DNA from: Bacillus taeanensis
GTDB taxonomy: Bacteria > Bacillota > Bacilli > Bacillales > UBA6769
Direction of reading: 5' to 3'
Assembly: GCF_003318295.1 (NCBI RefSeq)
Contig: NZ_QOCW01000020.1
Coordinates: 21,821-85,820, forward strand
DNA length: 64,000 nucleotides
The translations under genes were made by a program, and so were the position numbers. The first letter of the stretch is position 1. Each line of letters opens with the position of its first letter. Of the stretch, positions 43,305 to 51,973 are shown piece after piece. The notes beneath the pieces were generated by a model. That model did no database searches and was not told where the DNA came from. It was given only the letters and a program-made list of their open reading frames with translations.

Positions 43305-44321
43305 ATGATGAAAAAACTATTCTCAAAATTAAGCTGTGGTTTATTAATGATTTCCATGCTGGCTGCGTGCGGCAGTCAAGAATCAGCAACAACTGGAAGT
43401 GAAGCGGAAAAGTCAGTAAAAATTATTGCCGCCCACGTAACAGATGAAGGAAGTCCGTATCAAGTCGGAATGGAGAAATTTAAAGAAGTGGTTGAAGCAG
43501 AAACAAACGGCAGTGTAACAGTAGAAATTCACCCAAACGGCGAGTTAGGCGGAAATGAAGATGAACTCGTACAAAAAATGGCAACAGGCTCTGTTGATGT
43601 GATTGTATCGTCTCCAGGATTTATGGCGCAAACAGCACCAGAAGTAGATTTTTTCGCAATGCCGTACATGTTTGCAAGCTATGATCATTGGAATACAGTG
43701 GTTGATAGTGAAGTTGGTCAAGCTGTTTCAAGCAAAATTGAAGAAAAAACCGATTTTAAAGTACTCGGCTATTGGAGTGCAGGAATTCGCAACTATTACG
43801 GACAAAAGCCTGTTGAAAAGCCTGCCGATCTTAAAAATGTAAAAGTTCGTGTTCAAAATTCTCCGGTTGTAAAAGATACGTGGAGTGCATTTGGAGCGCA
43901 GCCTGCACATGTTGCTTGGAATGAATTATATCAAGCATTACAAAATGGTGTTGTGGATGCAGCCGAAAATGATTTCACAAACTATTTCTTAAGCAAGCAG
44001 TATGAAGTGGCACCAAAGATGTCTTTAACAGAGCATGATGTAGCGACGCGTTTATTCTTTATGACAAGCACGAAATTTGAAAACCTATCAAAAGAACAGC
44101 AGGAAGCCGTGATTAAAGCTGGTAACGAAGCGTCAAAAGCGGAACGTGAAGCAGATTTAAAGCTTGGTGAAGAATATAAACAAAAACTGCTTGATGAAGG
44201 TGTGGAAATTAATGAAGTAGAAAAAACACCATTCGTTGAAAGCACAGAAGAAATTCGTGTTCAAACAGCTGAAAAACTAGGAATGTCTGAGCTTTATGAA
44301 AAAGTAAAAGAAACAAAATAA
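43305..44321 (+). CDS. dctP: TRAP transporter solute-binding protein
   Basis: A 338-residue lipoprotein. The signal peptide ends with the lipobox MLAAC. The mature part is DctP-like: VTDEGSPYQVGMEKFKEVVE, NGELGGNEDELVQKMATGSV, DLKNVKVRVQNSPVV and AWNELYQALQNGVVDAAEND, with the substrate-binding Arg in KVRVQ. Such proteins bind organic or sugar acids and deliver them to DctQM. ATG 43305 (or the next codon) follows AAAGGGG. The gene is followed by a hairpin before dctQ. A sugar-acid substrate, for example a hexuronate or aldonate, is suggested by the kinase and LacI genes nearby. Confidence 0.92.
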   Translation: MMKKLFSKLSCGLLMISMLAACGSQESATTGSEAEKSVKIIAAHVTDEGSPYQVGMEKFKEVVEAETNGSVTVEIHPNGELGGNEDELVQKMATGSVDVIVSSPGFMAQTAPEVDFFAMPYMFASYDHWNTVVDSEVGQAVSSKIEEKTDFKVLGYWSAGIRNYYGQKPVEKPADLKNVKVRVQNSPVVKDTWSAFGAQPAHVAWNELYQALQNGVVDAAENDFTNYFLSKQYEVAPKMSLTEHDVATRLFFMTSTKFENLSKEQQEAVIKAGNEASKAEREADLKLGEEYKQKLLDEGVEINEVEKTPFVESTEEIRVQTAEKLGMSELYEKVKETK

Positions 44322-44338
44322 AAGGTGCATCTTAAAAG

Positions 44339-44410
44339 GAAAAGGTGTGATTCTCCTCACTTGGTATATAGCAGATTTTACATCATGTTGAGGAGGTCAG
44401 CTTCACCTTC
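44339..44410 (+). other. long stem-loop between dctP and dctQ
   Basis: AAGGTG pairs with CACCTT, and inside it CTCCTCA pairs with TGAGGAG. There is no T run directly after the stem. Such intercistronic hairpins often protect the upstream message and lower expression of membrane subunits relative to the abundant binding protein. Confidence 0.55.
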
Positions 44411-44447
44411 ATTAACTTTTTATTATTAAACATAAGAGGGTGTTTCA

Positions 44448-44933
44448 ATGAAGCGATTTGTTAATTTGCTGGAGTATGTTCAGCTTCGTTTAGCGGCATT
44501 GTTTTTAGTTGTCTTTATCGTATGCGTTATTCTTGGTGTAGTAAGCCGTTATATTCCGGGTGTGTCGATTTTGTGGACAGGAGATGTGGCAACCTATTCG
44601 TTTATATGGACTGTTTTTCTAGGGGCTTCTGTTATGGTAAAGCACCGCAAGCATTTTAATATGGGTGCTTTAAAAGAAAAGTTAACAGGTAAAAAACTGC
44701 TTATCAATAACGTTCTTATTCAAGTGATTATTATTTTATTCAGCTTCGTCATTATGATTGATGGTTATAAGTTAACGATGCAGTTTTGGGATTGGTCGTT
44801 AAATGCACTTCCACAGGTAAAACAGCGCTACATTTGGAGCGTCATGCCTGTGATGGGGGCAACAATGATTATTTATTCAATCAGCAATCTTTATGAAGAT
44901 ATTCAAAGTTATGTGAAGGGGGAATCAGCATGA
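44448..44933 (+). CDS. dctQ: TRAP transporter small permease
   Basis: A 161-residue membrane protein with four helices. Family features are LVVFIVCVILGVVSRYIPGV, WTGDVATYSFIWTVFLGASV and MVKHRKHFNM. DctQ is the small subunit that pairs with DctM in sodium-driven uptake. Ribosome site AGAGGGTGTTTC. It overlaps dctM by 4 bases (ATGA). It lies after a stem-loop that separates it from dctP. Confidence 0.92.
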   Translation: MKRFVNLLEYVQLRLAALFLVVFIVCVILGVVSRYIPGVSILWTGDVATYSFIWTVFLGASVMVKHRKHFNMGALKEKLTGKKLLINNVLIQVIIILFSFVIMIDGYKLTMQFWDWSLNALPQVKQRYIWSVMPVMGATMIIYSISNLYEDIQSYVKGESA

Positions 44934-46207
44934 CAGGTCTTCTATTAGTTGGACTATTTTTATTCCTTCTTATTGTAGGTGTACCGATTGCGTTTGTGCT
45001 TGGAATTGTCGCTTATGCCGGTATCTTTATGATTGGTGATATTCCGCTTGCGACTGTTGTCCAAAAAATGTTTTCAGGGTTAAATTCGTTTGTACTCCTT
45101 GCTGTACCGTTATTTATCTTAGCTGCAAATTTAATGAACCAAGGAAACATCTCGCAGCAGCTGATTAAATTTTCAACGTCACTTGTTGGTCATATTCGCG
45201 GGGGACTGGCGCATGCAAATATCGTTGTATCGATGTTTTTTGCCGGTATTTCCGGATCATCAACAGCAGATACAGCTGGTGTTGGGAAAATTTTAATTCC
45301 GAGCATGATTAAAGAAAAATACAGTAAAGAAACAGCCGTTGCCGTTACAGCCGCATCTTCTACAATGGGAATGATTATCCCGCCAAGTATTCCAATGGTG
45401 ATTTACGGAAGTCTTGCAAGTGTATCGGTTGGAAAATTGTTTATTGGCGGCATTATTCCCGGCCTTTCGATTGGAATTGGCATGATGATTATTATTTGGT
45501 TTGTTGCGAAAAAAAATAACTATCCGGTTCATGAACGAGTTGGCGTTAAAACGATTTTAGTGGAAGCGGTTAAAAATATCCCGCCATTATTAACGCCCAT
45601 TATTATTATCGGCGGTATTGTCGGCGGTATTGTAACACCAACTGAGGCAGCGGTACTTGCTTGTGTGTATGCATTTATTCTCGGCTTTTTCGTTTACCGT
45701 ACAATTAAAATTAAAGATCTTCCGGAAATATTAATGGACACATTAAAGCTAAGTTCGCTTTCATTATTTGCACTAGCGACGGCAAGTGCGTTAGGGGAGC
45801 TAATTAGTTACTATAATTTATCATCTTTAATTGCCCAGTTTTTTGAAACATCATTTCCATATCCATGGTTATTCTTAGTAGCTGTCATTTTACTCTTCTT
45901 ATTTATTGGTACGTTTATGGATACGGTACCGGCGATTATTTTATTCGTTCCGATTATCCTTCCAACAGCGACGGCACTTGGCATCGATCTTGTGCATCTT
46001 GGCTTAATTATTATGATTTGTTTAGCGGTTGGCTTAATTACACCGCCGTATGGATTATGTTTACTGCTCGCAAGCTCAATTGGAATGCTTTCGGTTGGGA
46101 AAAGCTTTAGAGCAGTTACTCCTTACTTAACAGTTGTATTAGTCGTTATTTGTTTAGTAGCGTTTGCTCCTCAATATGCATTATGGATTACAGACTTTTT
46201 AGAATAG
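44930..46207 (+). CDS. dctM: TRAP transporter large permease
   Basis: A 425-residue permease with about twelve helices. Hallmarks are VGVPIAFVLGIVAYAG, NSFVLLAVPLFILAANLMNQ, FFAGISGSSTADTAGVGKIL and AASSTMGMIIPPSIPMVIYG, and in the second half GTFMDTVPAIILFVPI and LITPPYGLCLLLASSI. It forms the ion-coupled transport channel with DctQ. The 4-base overlap ensures coupled translation. A hairpin follows the stop codon, so the transcript ends before the LacI gene. Confidence 0.95.
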   Translation: MTGLLLVGLFLFLLIVGVPIAFVLGIVAYAGIFMIGDIPLATVVQKMFSGLNSFVLLAVPLFILAANLMNQGNISQQLIKFSTSLVGHIRGGLAHANIVVSMFFAGISGSSTADTAGVGKILIPSMIKEKYSKETAVAVTAASSTMGMIIPPSIPMVIYGSLASVSVGKLFIGGIIPGLSIGIGMMIIIWFVAKKNNYPVHERVGVKTILVEAVKNIPPLLTPIIIIGGIVGGIVTPTEAAVLACVYAFILGFFVYRTIKIKDLPEILMDTLKLSSLSLFALATASALGELISYYNLSSLIAQFFETSFPYPWLFLVAVILLFLFIGTFMDTVPAIILFVPIILPTATALGIDLVHLGLIIMICLAVGLITPPYGLCLLLASSIGMLSVGKSFRAVTPYLTVVLVVICLVAFAPQYALWITDFLE

Positions 46208-46237
46208 CTTCCTTTGTAGAAGGAGTACAGTATCATT

Positions 46238-46270
46238 AGCCGTCTAACTTTTCATTACTGTTAGACGGCT
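46238..46270 (+). terminator. hairpin ending the TRAP operon
   Basis: AGCCGTCTAAC pairs perfectly with GTTAGACGGCT; the tail GAATTGTTTATTTA is U-rich but not a pure run. Confidence 0.7.
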
Positions 46271-46313
46271 GAATTGTTTATTTATGGGTTTTTATACCTT
46301 ATACTAATAATAA

Positions 46314-46338
46314 TAAACCGTTTTATTAAATTCGTTTA
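46314..46338 (+). promoter_or_regulatory. tandem operators upstream of the LacI gene
   Basis: TAAACCGTTTTA (46314-46325) and TAAATTCGTTTA (46327-46338) are two imperfect versions of the same operator, again at a 13-bp period. This indicates autoregulation. Confidence 0.7.
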
Positions 46339-46362
46339 CTATTAAGAAAAAGGAAGGTACTT

Positions 46363-47379
46363 ATGGCAAAAGTAACAATGGCAGATGTGGCAAAAGAAGC
46401 AGGTGTATCAAAAAGCACGGTTTCACAATATTTAAATAAACGCTATGAATATATGGGGCATGATACGAAAAAGCGAATTGAAGAAGCCATCGCAAAGCTT
46501 GGCTATCAGCCAAACTTTCTTGCGCGCAGTTTAAAACAAAAACGTACCTCAACAATTGGCATTATTGTTGCCAATATTATGCACCGCTTTTCGACAGAAG
46601 TAAGCCGCTCGATTGAAGATTTCTTTCATGAACATGATATTCATGCGATTGTTTGTAATGCAGATGATAATCCGAAAAAAGAAAAGAAATATATTGAAAT
46701 GCTCCGCGCAAAGCAGGTAGATGGCTTAATTATTTTTCCAACAGGTAAAAATATCGCCCTTTATGAAAGTATGATCAAAGAAAATTACCCAGTCGTATTT
46801 ATGGACCGCAAAATTGAAGAACTCAACGTAGATACGATTGCGGTTAACAATAAGGAATCGACTTATCATGCTATCAAACATTTTATTGAGGCAGGTCACG
46901 AGCAAATTGCGCTCATTACCCCCCCGTTAACAATTAGCTCTCGTATAGAGCGGGTAGAAGGATATAAACAGGCATTAAGCGACCATAATCTTACTCTTAA
47001 TCCCGATTATTTAAAAAGTGTTGAAATTCCAGCGATTCAAAGTGAGCTTGATAAAATGTTTTCGCTTTCTAAATCTCCGACTGCTTTATTAGCCGGCAAC
47101 GATTTAGTGTTATTAGAAGTGTTAGCATTTTTAAAAGAAAAAGGAATTAAAGTTCCGCGTGATCTCTCCTTAATTGTATTTGATAATCTTTCATTTGCTC
47201 ACATATCAGAACCAACGATTACAGCGATTATTCAGCCGGCATATGAAATGGGGAAAAAGGCTGCTGAGCTGTTATTAGCACAAATTATGAAAGAGAATGT
47301 CACCACTCCAACAGAACATATTTTTGAAGGTCGCTTAATTGTTCGTAAATCTTCTGAAGGTTATCTTTTCTCTAAATGA
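46363..47379 (+). CDS. LacI family transcriptional regulator (KdgR-like)
   Basis: A 338-residue repressor. The N-terminal helix-turn-helix with hinge is TMADVAKEAGVSKSTVSQYL followed by IEEAIAKLGYQPNFLARSL. The rest is a periplasmic-binding-like effector domain, with SRIERVEGYKQAL and the C-terminal TAIIQPAYEMGKKAAELLL. Its position between the TRAP genes and the kinase operon, and the shared tandem operators before all three units, make it the regulon controller. A KdgR-like role with KDG, KDPG or a related sugar acid as inducer is inferred from the kinase. AAGGAAGGTACTT precedes the ATG. Confidence 0.9.
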   Translation: MAKVTMADVAKEAGVSKSTVSQYLNKRYEYMGHDTKKRIEEAIAKLGYQPNFLARSLKQKRTSTIGIIVANIMHRFSTEVSRSIEDFFHEHDIHAIVCNADDNPKKEKKYIEMLRAKQVDGLIIFPTGKNIALYESMIKENYPVVFMDRKIEELNVDTIAVNNKESTYHAIKHFIEAGHEQIALITPPLTISSRIERVEGYKQALSDHNLTLNPDYLKSVEIPAIQSELDKMFSLSKSPTALLAGNDLVLLEVLAFLKEKGIKVPRDLSLIVFDNLSFAHISEPTITAIIQPAYEMGKKAAELLLAQIMKENVTTPTEHIFEGRLIVRKSSEGYLFSK

Positions 47380-47409
47380 TCGGAAGTTTAAACGTTAAAA
47401 ATATAGTCT

Positions 47410-47441
47410 AAAAAGCCGGATCAATGTTGATCTGGCTTTTT
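47410..47441 (+). terminator. rho-independent terminator of the LacI gene
   Basis: AAAAAGCCGGATCA pairs with TGATCTGGCTTTTT around a 4-base loop. Confidence 0.9.
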
Positions 47442-47511
47442 AGAATGGTTCTCTAAAAAAAATAACAAAGGCTCCATATAATCGATTCATTCCAAAAAAT
47501 AAAAATATCCC

Positions 47512-47581
47512 TTGAAAAACGCTTTCACCTATTTTATAATCAACTTAACGATTTAATAAACCGGTTTACTAAATCGATTTA
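47512..47581 (+). promoter_or_regulatory. promoter with tandem LacI-type operators (kinase operon)
   Basis: TTGAAA (47512-47517), 17 bp, TATAAT (47535-47540). TTGAAAAACGCTTTCA overlaps the -35 box and resembles a cre palindrome with one extra base. TAAACCGGTTTA (47557-47568) and TAAATCGATTTA (47570-47581) start 17 bases after the -10 box, exactly as in the promoter at 42660-42729. Confidence 0.8.
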
Positions 47582-47645
47582 TTAACTAATGAAGATGAAC
47601 ATCATTCGCTTAAATAGGTAACTAAAAATGAATAGGAGTTGGATT

Positions 47646-48404
47646 ATGAATACTGTTATCGTCCCTACGTCAGTGTATGGTGCCGAAGAGGTGTTAGAAA
47701 AAGGCCAGGATTATTTTGTTCCGATTATCGCCCAAGCAGGCAGTATGGGAATTGAAATTAGACGTGAATTATTTCCTAAAGGTGAGCTTCCATTAAAAAA
47801 GTTGCGGAATGTGATTAAAGAAAAAGAATTGTTTTCTGTATACTCTGCACCGGTGGAAGTATGGAAGCAAAACGGTGAATTAAACAAAGAAGTGTTAAAA
47901 GGAATTTTTTCAGAAGCGGTTGATTTAGGGGTGAATATTGTAAAGTTTTCTCTAGGAAACTACCGCTATGATTGTTCTAATATGACTGAATTGAAAGCGC
48001 TCTTAGCAGATTGCCGTTTAGAAGATTACGAGTTAACATTTACGATCGAAAATGATCAAACAAGCTATGGCGGCAGTATTGAAAAGTTATCTAACTTTTT
48101 TGAAAATGCAGCAGTATTCTCTGTTCCTGTGAAAATGACCTTTGATATTGGCAATTGGCAGTACAGCGGCGAAGAAGTAAGTGAAGCTGTCAAAGCTTTG
48201 GCAGGTTATGTAACATATGTGCATTGTAAACATGTGGAGTCAAAAGACGGAAAATTAATGACACTGCCGCTGCCTGTTGATGAGAAAGCAGCATGGCGGG
48301 AAATTTTGCTTTATTTTCCAAACGATATTCCAAAGGCCATTGAATTTCCAATACCTGATACTGAACGAACAAAAGAATATGTTGCGTTAGTTGAAAACGC
48401 TTAA
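47646..48404 (+). CDS. sugar phosphate isomerase/epimerase (TIM barrel)
   Basis: A 252-residue protein of the AP-endonuclease-2-like TIM barrel superfamily. Parts are AGSMGIEIRRELFPKGELP, EAVDLGVNIVKFSLGNY, LTFTIENDQTSYGGSIEKLS and VPVKMTFDIGNWQY, with the Glu and Asp expected as metal ligands. YVTYVHCKHVESKDGKL gives a His ligand. ATG 47646 has TAGGAG about 8 bases upstream. It is the first gene of the kinase operon and ends 20 bases before it. Isomerisation or epimerisation of the imported sugar acid is likely; the exact reaction is unknown. Confidence 0.8.
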   Translation: MNTVIVPTSVYGAEEVLEKGQDYFVPIIAQAGSMGIEIRRELFPKGELPLKKLRNVIKEKELFSVYSAPVEVWKQNGELNKEVLKGIFSEAVDLGVNIVKFSLGNYRYDCSNMTELKALLADCRLEDYELTFTIENDQTSYGGSIEKLSNFFENAAVFSVPVKMTFDIGNWQYSGEEVSEAVKALAGYVTYVHCKHVESKDGKLMTLPLPVDEKAAWREILLYFPNDIPKAIEFPIPDTERTKEYVALVENA

Positions 48405-48423
48405 TAAGAAATGGGGGAGAAAA

Positions 48424-49374
48424 ATGAATACGTTAGATGTTGTAACCTTTGGAGAAGCGATGGCGATGTTTGTTGCTGATGAGCCTGGTGCATTACATGA
48501 AGTAAAGCACTATACACGTGCTTTAGCAGGAGCAGAAACAAATGTGGCGATTGGCCTTGCAAGATTAGGCTTTAAAACAGGCTGGGCGAGTAAAGTAGGA
48601 AAAGATTCCTTTGGTAAATACATTATGAAGACCCTTCAATTAGAGAATATTAATATTGATCATGTTGTAGAAGATAGGAATCATCCGACTGGTTTTCAGG
48701 TGAAATCAAAAGTGTTAAAGGGCGATCCTGAAGTGCAGTACTTTCGGAAAGGTTCAGCTGCAAGCACATTAAGTGTAAACGATTGTAAAGTGTCTTACTT
48801 TACATCGGCACGTTACCTCCATATGACCGGCATTCCGCTTGCGTTATCAAGTGAGACAAGAGGTTTTGCAAAACATGTACTGTTAAAAATGAAAGCAAAA
48901 GGACGCACGATTTCATTTGATCCGAATTTAAGACCAGCTTTATGGGAGTCGACAGAAGAAATGGTGGAGACGATTAATGAAGTTGCATTCCAAACCGATT
49001 GGGTACTGCCTGGTATAGGGGAAGGAGAAATTTTAACAGGCTGTAAAAATCCGAGCGATATCGCTGCTTTTTACTTAGAACAAGGCGTAAAGCTTGTCGT
49101 CATTAAGTTAGGTGCAGAAGGCGCTTACTATAAAACAGCAGCAGAAGAAGGAACGATCCCAGGATTTCCAGTTCGAGAAGTCATTGATACAGTAGGAGCT
49201 GGAGATGGCTTTGCGGTAGGAACAGTGAGCGGTTTGCTTGATGGTCTTTCCATTCGAGAAGCGGTACTGCGCGGCAATGCAATTGGGGCACTAGCTGTTC
49301 AAACCCCAGGAGATAGTGATGGTCTTCCAAACCGTGAAGGATTAACATCTTTTATGCAAACAGGAGTGAACTAA
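48424..49374 (+). CDS. kdgK: 2-keto-3-deoxygluconate kinase-like PfkB sugar kinase
   Basis: A 316-residue ribokinase-family enzyme. It begins DVVTFGEAMAMFVADEPG, has LAGAETNVAIGLARLGFKTG and the PfkB motif VIDTVGAGDGFAVGTVSGLL, whose Asp is the catalytic base. YFRKGSAASTLS is characteristic of KDG kinases. GGGGGAG lies 6 bases before ATG 48424. It overlaps neither neighbour; the MFS gene follows after 1 base. A KDPG aldolase gene (kdgA), the normal partner, is absent from the operon, and an HPS-type enzyme occurs instead. Specificity for KDG is therefore only probable. Confidence 0.8.
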   Translation: MNTLDVVTFGEAMAMFVADEPGALHEVKHYTRALAGAETNVAIGLARLGFKTGWASKVGKDSFGKYIMKTLQLENINIDHVVEDRNHPTGFQVKSKVLKGDPEVQYFRKGSAASTLSVNDCKVSYFTSARYLHMTGIPLALSSETRGFAKHVLLKMKAKGRTISFDPNLRPALWESTEEMVETINEVAFQTDWVLPGIGEGEILTGCKNPSDIAAFYLEQGVKLVVIKLGAEGAYYKTAAEEGTIPGFPVREVIDTVGAGDGFAVGTVSGLLDGLSIREAVLRGNAIGALAVQTPGDSDGLPNREGLTSFMQTGVN

Positions 49375-49375
49375 C

Positions 49376-50662
49376 ATGAAAAGCCATTTAGCGGGAGCTC
49401 GTTGGGTGCGGCTTATTCCTGTGGTGTTTATTACCTATAGTCTTGCTTACTTAGATCGAGCAAACTATGGGTTTGGGGCAGCGGCTGGAATGGCAGAAGA
49501 TCTTCATATTACTGCATCAATGTCTTCATTATTGGGCGCTTTATTTTTCCTTGGTTATTTTTTCTTTCAAATTCCAGGTGCCCATTATGCGGAAAATAAC
49601 AGCGCCAAAAAGCTGGTATTTTGGGCATTAATTCTTTGGGGAGGGCTTGCGACAGCAACAGGAATTGCGACAAATGTTTATGCTTTAATTGTGATTCGGT
49701 TTATGCTTGGCGTTGTCGAAAGCGCTGTTATGCCGGCGATGCTTGTTTTTTTAAGTCACTGGTTTACAAAAAGGGAACGTTCACGTGCCAATACGTTTTT
49801 AATTTTAGGTAATCCTGTAACCGTTTTATGGATGTCAGTTGTATCCGGTTATTTATTGGAATCAGTTGGCTGGAGATGGATGTTTATTATTGAAGGGGCA
49901 CCGGCTATTTTATGGGCATTCATATGGTGGAAGCTTGTCAATGATCGTCCGAAAGAAGCAAATTGGTTAACAACAAAAGAAAAAAATGAATTAGAAGAAG
50001 AGCTGCGAAAAGAGCAGGCCGGATTAAAACCGGTTAAAAACTACCGCGAAGCATTTAAATCAAAAACGGTTGTATTGCTAAGCTTCCAATATTTTTTCTG
50101 GAGCATTGGGGTGTACGGCTTTGTAATGTGGCTTCCGTCAATTATTAAAGCAGCTCCGAACATGAGCCTGATTAAAACAGGATGGTTATCTTCTGTCCCA
50201 TACGTATTAGCAATCGTTTTAATGCTTACGGCGTCTTATTTTTCAGATAAGCTTTCAAATCGAAAAGGATTTGTTTGGCCGTTTTTATTAGTCGGAGCGC
50301 TTGCCTTTTATACTTCCTATGCGATTGGGACCAATCATTTTTGGATCTCATTTGCGTTATTAGTACTTGCAGGCGGAGCGATGTATGCACCATATGGACC
50401 GTTTTTTGCGATTATTCCTGAAGTGCTGCCGCGCAATGTAGCGGGCGGTGCAATGGCTTTAATTAACAGTATGGGAGCGTTAGGGTCGTTTTTAGGAGCC
50501 TATTTTGTTGGTTATTTAAACGGTGTTACAAACGGATTTGGTGCTTCTTATATCTTTATGGCAGGGTCGTTATTACTAGCATCAATCCTAACAATGATGG
50601 TCGGAAGCAAGAAGAAAAAATCGGATATGAACGGAAGAAAATTAGAGGTGAAAATACAATGA
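49376..50662 (+). CDS. MFS transporter, ACS family (hexuronate/glucarate type)
   Basis: A 428-residue major facilitator with twelve helices. It begins GARWVRLIPVVFITYSLAYL followed by DRANYGFGAA, the DRxNxG motif of the anion:cation symporter family that includes ExuT, GudP and GarP. Other parts are GALFFLGYFFFQIPGAHYAE and LPRNVAGGAMALINSMGALG. It starts one base after the kinase stop and overlaps the next gene by 4 bases (ATGA). It supplies a second uptake route besides the TRAP system, probably for a hexuronate or aldonate. Confidence 0.88.
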   Translation: MKSHLAGARWVRLIPVVFITYSLAYLDRANYGFGAAAGMAEDLHITASMSSLLGALFFLGYFFFQIPGAHYAENNSAKKLVFWALILWGGLATATGIATNVYALIVIRFMLGVVESAVMPAMLVFLSHWFTKRERSRANTFLILGNPVTVLWMSVVSGYLLESVGWRWMFIIEGAPAILWAFIWWKLVNDRPKEANWLTTKEKNELEEELRKEQAGLKPVKNYREAFKSKTVVLLSFQYFFWSIGVYGFVMWLPSIIKAAPNMSLIKTGWLSSVPYVLAIVLMLTASYFSDKLSNRKGFVWPFLLVGALAFYTSYAIGTNHFWISFALLVLAGGAMYAPYGPFFAIIPEVLPRNVAGGAMALINSMGALGSFLGAYFVGYLNGVTNGFGASYIFMAGSLLLASILTMMVGSKKKKSDMNGRKLEVKIQ

Positions 50663-51309
50663 ATATTCAATTAGCATTAGATCGGATGACAATTCCTGAA
50701 GCAATACAGTTAACACATGTAGTAAGAGAACATATTGACTGGATTGAAGTTGGTACGTCATTAATTAAAGAATTTGGCATGGAAAGCGTACAGAAGCTGA
50801 AAGAAGCTTTTCCTGAAAAAATCATTGTTGCGGATATGAAAACGATGGATAATGCCACATATGAATTTGAAATGTGCTTTCATGCCGGGGCAGATGTGGC
50901 AACGGTCATGGGAGTGGCGCCGCATGTTTCAATTGAGACATGCATGGAAGCTGCTTCAAAAATGAATAAGAAAGTAATGATTGATCTTCTTGGTACAACA
51001 AACGAGCAGATAAACGCTCTTGCCGTATACAAAGACGCGATTTTTTGCGCTCATGTTAGCAAAGATCAGCAGGAACTAACAGGGAAACGAAATCAATCAT
51101 TAAATCTTCCTAGTAAACTATTAAATGATTCTTCGTTGGAACTTGCTGCTGCAGGAGGCATTACAATTGATTCATTAAAAGATTTTAAAGATGCTTGTCT
51201 TTCTGTTGCGATTGTCGGCTCAGCCATTACAAAAGCCGACGATCCAGCGGCGGCAGCATGCGCATTTAAAGAAGTGATTACAACGATAAAAGGAGAAAAA
51301 ATGTTATGA
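50659..51309 (+). CDS. hxlA: 3-hexulose-6-phosphate synthase / 3-keto-gulonate-6-P decarboxylase family
   Basis: A 216-residue TIM barrel of the orotidine-decarboxylase superfamily. The metal motif is VADMKTMDNATYEFEM (usual DxKxxD), followed by HAGADVATVMGVAPHVSIET. The C-terminal ELAAAGGITIDSLKDF and AIVGSAITKADDPAAAA bind phosphate. HPS condenses formaldehyde with ribulose 5-phosphate, or splits hexulose-6-P; UlaD-type relatives decarboxylate 3-keto-L-gulonate-6-P. The sequence lies between these, but pairing with an HxlB-type isomerase argues for HPS. It overlaps both neighbours by 4 bases. In this operon it may act on a sugar-acid-derived phosphate. Confidence 0.75.
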   Translation: MNIQLALDRMTIPEAIQLTHVVREHIDWIEVGTSLIKEFGMESVQKLKEAFPEKIIVADMKTMDNATYEFEMCFHAGADVATVMGVAPHVSIETCMEAASKMNKKVMIDLLGTTNEQINALAVYKDAIFCAHVSKDQQELTGKRNQSLNLPSKLLNDSSLELAAAGGITIDSLKDFKDACLSVAIVGSAITKADDPAAAACAFKEVITTIKGEKML

Positions 51310-51854
51310 GTGAAATCCGTACAATTTTAGCAGAAATAGAATCCGTTATGAAAAAAGTAAATGAGAGTCAGATTGAGGCAGTTACTTCTGCATTTCAATC
51401 AAATAAACGCATCTTTGTCGTCGGTGAAGGCCGTTCAGGATTAATGGCAAAGTCATTTGCGATGCGCCTCATGCATCTTAGCGCCAATGTATACGTTGTC
51501 GGCGAAACGATTACACCATCGATTGCAGAAGACGATCTATTAATTGCAGTTTCAGGCTCCGGCACAACGAAAAATGTTGTCTGGGTTGCGGAAAAAGCAA
51601 AAGAATTAAATTGCTTTGTAATTGGGGTTACAACGAATCCAGAATCTCCATTAGCACATGCCGCTTCAAGCATTCTCCATGTTCCGGCGGCCACGAAATA
51701 TCGCCGTGATGGTGAATTAAAAAGTATTCAGCCGCTTGGATCTCTATTTGATCAATGTGTTCACATTCTTTTTGATACGATTTGTCTTCGGTATGCGGCA
51801 TTAAAAGAAGTGGATAATAATCAAGCGTTTAGCAAGCACAGTAATTTAGAATAA
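51306..51854 (+). CDS. hxlB: 6-phospho-3-hexuloisomerase (SIS domain)
   Basis: A 182-residue SIS-domain isomerase. Parts are IFVVGEGRSGLMAKSFAMRL, MHLSANVYVVGETITPSIAE and LLIAVSGSGTTKNVVWVAEK, which line the sugar-phosphate site. PHI converts D-arabino-3-hexulose 6-phosphate to fructose 6-phosphate. It overlaps hxlA by 4 bases and closes the operon. Together they would link a hexulose phosphate or formaldehyde to fructose 6-phosphate. The terminator follows 46 bases later. Confidence 0.88.
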   Translation: MSEIRTILAEIESVMKKVNESQIEAVTSAFQSNKRIFVVGEGRSGLMAKSFAMRLMHLSANVYVVGETITPSIAEDDLLIAVSGSGTTKNVVWVAEKAKELNCFVIGVTTNPESPLAHAASSILHVPAATKYRRDGELKSIQPLGSLFDQCVHILFDTICLRYAALKEVDNNQAFSKHSNLE

Positions 51855-51899
51855 AGCTATTTTTATAAACTTTTATAATAAATTGAACTTTTAATCGGT

Positions 51900-51930
51900 A
51901 AAGAGGCTATGATAGAAGGCCTCTTTTTTC
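51900..51930 (+). terminator. rho-independent terminator of the kinase operon
   Basis: AAAGAGGC pairs with GCCTCTTT and is followed by a T run. Confidence 0.85.
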
Positions 51931-51973
51931 GTGCAAATTGACAAATGCCGTTAACACTAGAGATGGCCAATAA

